A stretch of DNA of 64,000 nt from Desarmillaria ectypa (taxonomy: Eukaryota; Basidiomycota; Agaricomycetes; Agaricales; Physalacriaceae): the NCBI GenBank assembly GCA_030407005.1, contig JAUDYN010000005.1, positions 2,976,001-3,040,000 on the forward strand. Reading direction: 5' to 3'. The notes beneath the pieces were generated by a model. It was not told the origin of the DNA. It made no database searches and saw nothing but the letters and a program-made list of their open reading frames with translations. Both the position numbers and the translations under genes were made by a program. Positions 60,755-64,000 of this stretch are shown here, one piece after another. The number at the start of each line of letters is the position of its first letter. Position 1 is the first letter of the stretch.

Positions 60755-62514
60755 TTACTCCATCATACGTTTCGCCTCTCGAGCCTCTGAAACATAGTCC
60801 TTCATAAGCCCAACAACTTTTGACAAGTTCTGACTGAACTTTGCCGAAGTAGGAACTACATCGAGCCTACGCCTCGTCCCAGGTATGGCCATCTGTGTCC
60901 TGACGTATTCTTCCAACTGCCGAAGCTTCTCCCGCGCCTGTTCCACAAGAACGGGATCTCCGTCACCCCCCAGAAGATCGGCCTTGTTAGCGATTACCAT
61001 GCGTGCTTTAGCACTCATACCTGGCTGATACTGCTCCAGCTCGTCACGCAATATACCCAGCTCGGTCCAGGGTTCAGGGCCAGCCAGGTCAACGACGTAG
61101 ACGAGCGCTAGTGCACGTTCCATTGATCTTAAAAACGTGTGCCCTAAGCCTACATTGTCTGAAGAACCCGAAATAAGCCCGGGATTGTCGGCGATGGTGA
61201 AACGGAAAGTTTCGAACAAGTCAAAATTATGACCAGTGCCGGAAGTGAGTTGGTTCCGTGTTAAGGCGTGGGCGTATTCGCCTCGCCAATGCTTTTCTTG
61301 CTCACGCTGATCCTCAGTTAGTGTCTCGTCATGGACTAAGCCAGTGGAGAGTCCACCCTCAAAGCTACCGTCTTCACCAATGCGAACGACGCCAACGATG
61401 GGATTAAGAGTGGTAAATTCATACCCGGCGACCTCGGTTCTTGCTCTGCCACCAGTGAAAGCACGTAGAAGTGTGCTTTTACCGGCATTGGGCATCCCGA
61501 CGAGCCCCACGTCTGCAAGGATCTTGAGTTCCAGTGCTAGCGTTACCCTCTCGCCTTCGTGACCTCTGGAGGCGAACTTGGGAGACCTATTCACATCAGT
61601 AAGGAAGTGAGGATTCCCTAGACCGCCCTGTCCGCCGGAAGCAATGAGATATCCGAATGAGTCTGTACGTCTTTGGCCCAGCGGCAAGTTCGTGTTGTCC
61701 TCCATGATTTCCTCCGTATCTAGATCCAGAAGGATCGGAGAGTTCAGCTGCCTCTTGCGTCGCTCGAACCTTCGCTCCCTCTCCTCACTATAGAGTGCCG
61801 TCTCGGCCTCCTTGAAGGAGTCGCGCTCCTGATTTGCCTCTGAGAACCGAGGATAATGCACCCACCGCCTCTCTCTCATCTTTTCCCGTTTTGTTTCGTA
61901 GTCAAGACCCTCCAGACTCTCTTCTTCGGTCTCCCATTCATCCGGTGCTGTCCTAGGGTCATCAGGGGGTAGTTCTCGAACTACGGTGCCCAACGGGACG
62001 CGGATGATAGTGGGCTCCCCGTTCCTGCCATTTTGCCAAGTTCCTTGACCGTTCCCGCCCGGGTGACCATGGACGCGCTTGGACACTGAGGTCAAGGTGG
62101 TGAGGGACGACGTCGGGATAATATACACGTCGCCTCCACGGCCTCCACTGCCGCCTGAGGGTGGGCCAAAAGGTTTGAACTTTTCGCGATGAAATGCAGC
62201 GCAGCCATTACCGCCTTTGCCTGCGCGACATTAGCTACTTAATACGATCAGAAAGATGACTAACCTGCGCGTACTGTCACGATAAGATGGTCAAGGAAAG
62301 TCTGGCCCTATCACAAGGTAAATCTAATGCAAAAAGAGGATTCGGGAGGACATACCCCTTGCTTGCGCTTCCATTCCGTTTTGCGTCTCCGTAGGTACTC
62401 GGTGCGGTCTTCGTCATCAATAATGTTCCGTGTAGTGCTTATGCTAGCATATTTCGCAGTTTTTACGGGAAAGGTGCAACGTCGGGGCACACAGAGACGA
62501 CTGAGCATAAGCAA
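60755..62514 (-). CDS. MTG2: Obg-family GTPase, mitochondrial (large ribosomal subunit assembly)
   Basis: Starts MLMLSRLCVPRRCTFPVKTA, a basic leader for mitochondrial import, with an exon ending KTEWKRKQG, a short exon GQTFLDHLIVTVRAG, then the glycine-rich Obg fold KGGNGCAAFHREKFKPFG and SGGSGGRGGDVYIIPTSSL. The G domain is complete: VGLVGMPNAGKSTLLRAFTG (G1), FTTLNPIVGVVR (G2), IADNPGLISGSSDNVGLGHT (G3), VIANKADLLGG (G4), VPTSAKFSQNL (G5). A charged insert of about 90 residues (EETEESLEGLDYETKREKMR-like) splits the Obg fold, as in other fungal copies. Stop at 60755. Yeast Mtg2 is needed for mitochondrial ribosomes; the same role is expected. Confidence 0.92.
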
Positions 62515-62796
62515 GAGGGAGAAAATAAAATTTATTTATTTGTTACAGGCAAATAGAATAATAATTCTCAATAATAGTTGCTTGTCTCATACCAACACCT
62601 CCACCATCCAGTTCTCTACTTTTCTGGACGGACGGACGTGCTCGATTCCTTTCCTGAGAAACAAAATATCTATCTGAAGATATATATGTTCGAGGCAATA
62701 GAAGGACGTCGGATCTCTGCACAGCTCCGAAGATGAATATCAATGCGTTGCTAAAGGCCGGCGTTGCAGCCCCACTTCTCTCCTTTACGACCACCC

Positions 62797-63391
62797 ATGG
62801 ATTTCGCCCTGCTTGAAAATAGCCTATACAATACCGTACTGGCGCTACCAGACGGTACACCTGCCTATTACGTCGACACGCCCTTCAAATTGTTCGGATC
62901 AATGACAACGATCAAGAAATTTACCGGTGCTACTTCGAGCGACATGGCTATCATACAACTTCATGGATGGGATGCGAGTGTCGTACAAGTCTGGGGTCGT
63001 GATGTATGTCCTCATCGGATGAAGATATTCTCAGTGTGCGTGTAAGCCGTCTGGCTCGTTGTTTTCCAACTAAACTGGAGCTTTAGATCCGAATCATGGG
63101 TCGGTGCAGACGGTCAGTCATATAAATGGAAACAGGACATGGGGGATCTATATGTGTGTCTTTCTTGCTTTCGGTCCATTGTCGAGTTCCTCACTGAATC
63201 AGCTCGTCAAAAACGACGGATCCCATGCGCTCGTTGCGACCTTTGATAGAGGATCAATTGGGATATTTTCTAAAGCAAGACCACCGAAGTTGACCATCAA
63301 CCCGGAGGGTCTTGCAATAGCCGACGAGATTGTGGCAACCTTCATTTACGTGGCACAGAAACGCGAGAGGCGAAGGCGGAGCAACGTGTAG
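62797..63391 (+). CDS. DUF6593-type protein (scramblase/Tubby-like fold)
   Basis: Three exons: 62797-63041, 63087-63153, 63203-63391; 166 residues. The donor at 63042 was chosen because it is the only one that keeps phase with SESWVGADGQSYKWKQDMG. Characteristic segments: ENSLYNTVLALPDGTPAYYV, VDTPFKLFGSMTTI, LVKNDGSHALVATFDRGSIG, KLTINPEGLAIADEIVATFI, then YVAQKRERRRRSNV. This domain is expanded in Agaricomycetes and resembles the scramblase/Tubby fold; its biological role is unknown. No membrane segment or signal peptide. Divergent from the Obg gene. Confidence 0.75.
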
Positions 63392-64000
63392 TTGTCCTGT
63401 GCTTTTGGCTGTATGTGTTTCTTCTGTGCCCCATTCATTTGCATGTTTACCGGTTCTAGGTACCATATATGTATATCATTTTATCAAGTTCCTCTGCTAG
63501 TATCTTTCATGCACCCAAGTATCATCTTCTGGACCCGACCACCGAATAACATCTAGCACCGAGGTCTGGTGCTTTCAAATTTCCGCTGAACTACATTTGG
63601 CGTCTCAAGATCTCAACTTTCATGAAATCTCGAACAGGCTCAAATGGCCGCTCTTCTTCAGATGCGCTACTCCCTCCTGTGTCCACCCGATGGGTGTTAA
63701 CGACTCTTAGGGCGTCACGGTGGGTACTCTGTCAAGAATTTATTGATGGAAAACATACTGCTTTGTGAAATGCTCCGACGTTTTCGAACCGTTGTGTACT
63801 CAATTTGCGGGTAAAAAATATTTGTGACATCCACTCGGCCTACGTCCTTTCGCTGGCATTACTTCGTCCGCTAGGACGATCGTGAAACTAGTACCGCTGC
63901 TACTCGGGCCTCGGACTCGAACGGTCAAATGAGGACAATGATATTTCCCATCTCGTTTTATCCTGCTTTGAAAGATACATCTCTTCCATGGAAGCGAACA
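63392..64000. other. Intergenic right edge
   Basis: 3' region of the DUF6593 gene and unassigned sequence to the window end. No frame or motif supported. Confidence 0.45.

Overview
The window reads as nuclear DNA of a mushroom-forming basidiomycete (Agaricomycetes). Genes are broken by many 45-65 base GT-AG introns, very short exons are common, and several families seen here (DUF6534, DUF6593, KNH-like GPI proteins, F-box proteins starting LPQELIDAIVDEV) are typical of that class. No rRNA, tRNA, CRISPR or bacterial operon signal was found. Gene models below were spliced by eye from the sequence; for most genes the exon lengths add up to a whole number of codons.

Layout. 2.0-5.4 kb: a HemK/PrmC-type glutamine methyltransferase, a broken small gene, a decayed cysteine-rich tail gene and an intact F-box gene. 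7.8-10 kb: ATP sulfurylase (MET3). 12-13.3 kb: an intronless FAD monooxygenase. 13.6-14.5 kb: an endonuclease/exonuclease/phosphatase-like gene with a frame break. 15.4-18 kb: a 20-exon MFS transporter. 18.8-22.7 kb: two KNH-like GPI proteins flanking a MoCF-domain gene. 22.9-25.3 kb: a cupin protein and a secreted tyrosinase. 26.8-31.8 kb: a small unknown protein, an F-box/WD40 protein and a DUF6534 membrane protein with a premature stop. 32.5-37 kb: a short-chain dehydrogenase and HMG-CoA lyase. 37.3-43.6 kb: a protein with an integrase-type H2C2 zinc site, recyclin-1 (F-box + Sec10) and a PP2C-like protein with altered motifs. 44.3-45.5 kb: a second copy of the 3.3-4.8 kb block. 45.7-49.2 kb: CTK3 and a ZRG17-like cation-efflux protein, divergent. 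51-56.6 kb: a protoglobin and a large Zn2Cys6 transcription factor. 60.8-63.4 kb: a mitochondrial Obg GTPase and a DUF6593 protein.

Most genes are unrelated housekeeping or accessory functions; there is no clear biosynthetic cluster. The most interesting structures are (i) a duplicated block in which each copy keeps a different gene alive, (ii) the H2C2 zinc-site protein, (iii) extreme microexons in the HMG-CoA lyase and MFS genes, and (iv) an intronless monooxygenase behind a promoter with paired perfect palindromes. Large gene-poor stretches lie at 1-1.9, 5.4-7.8, 10-12, 49.2-51 and 56.6-60.8 kb.
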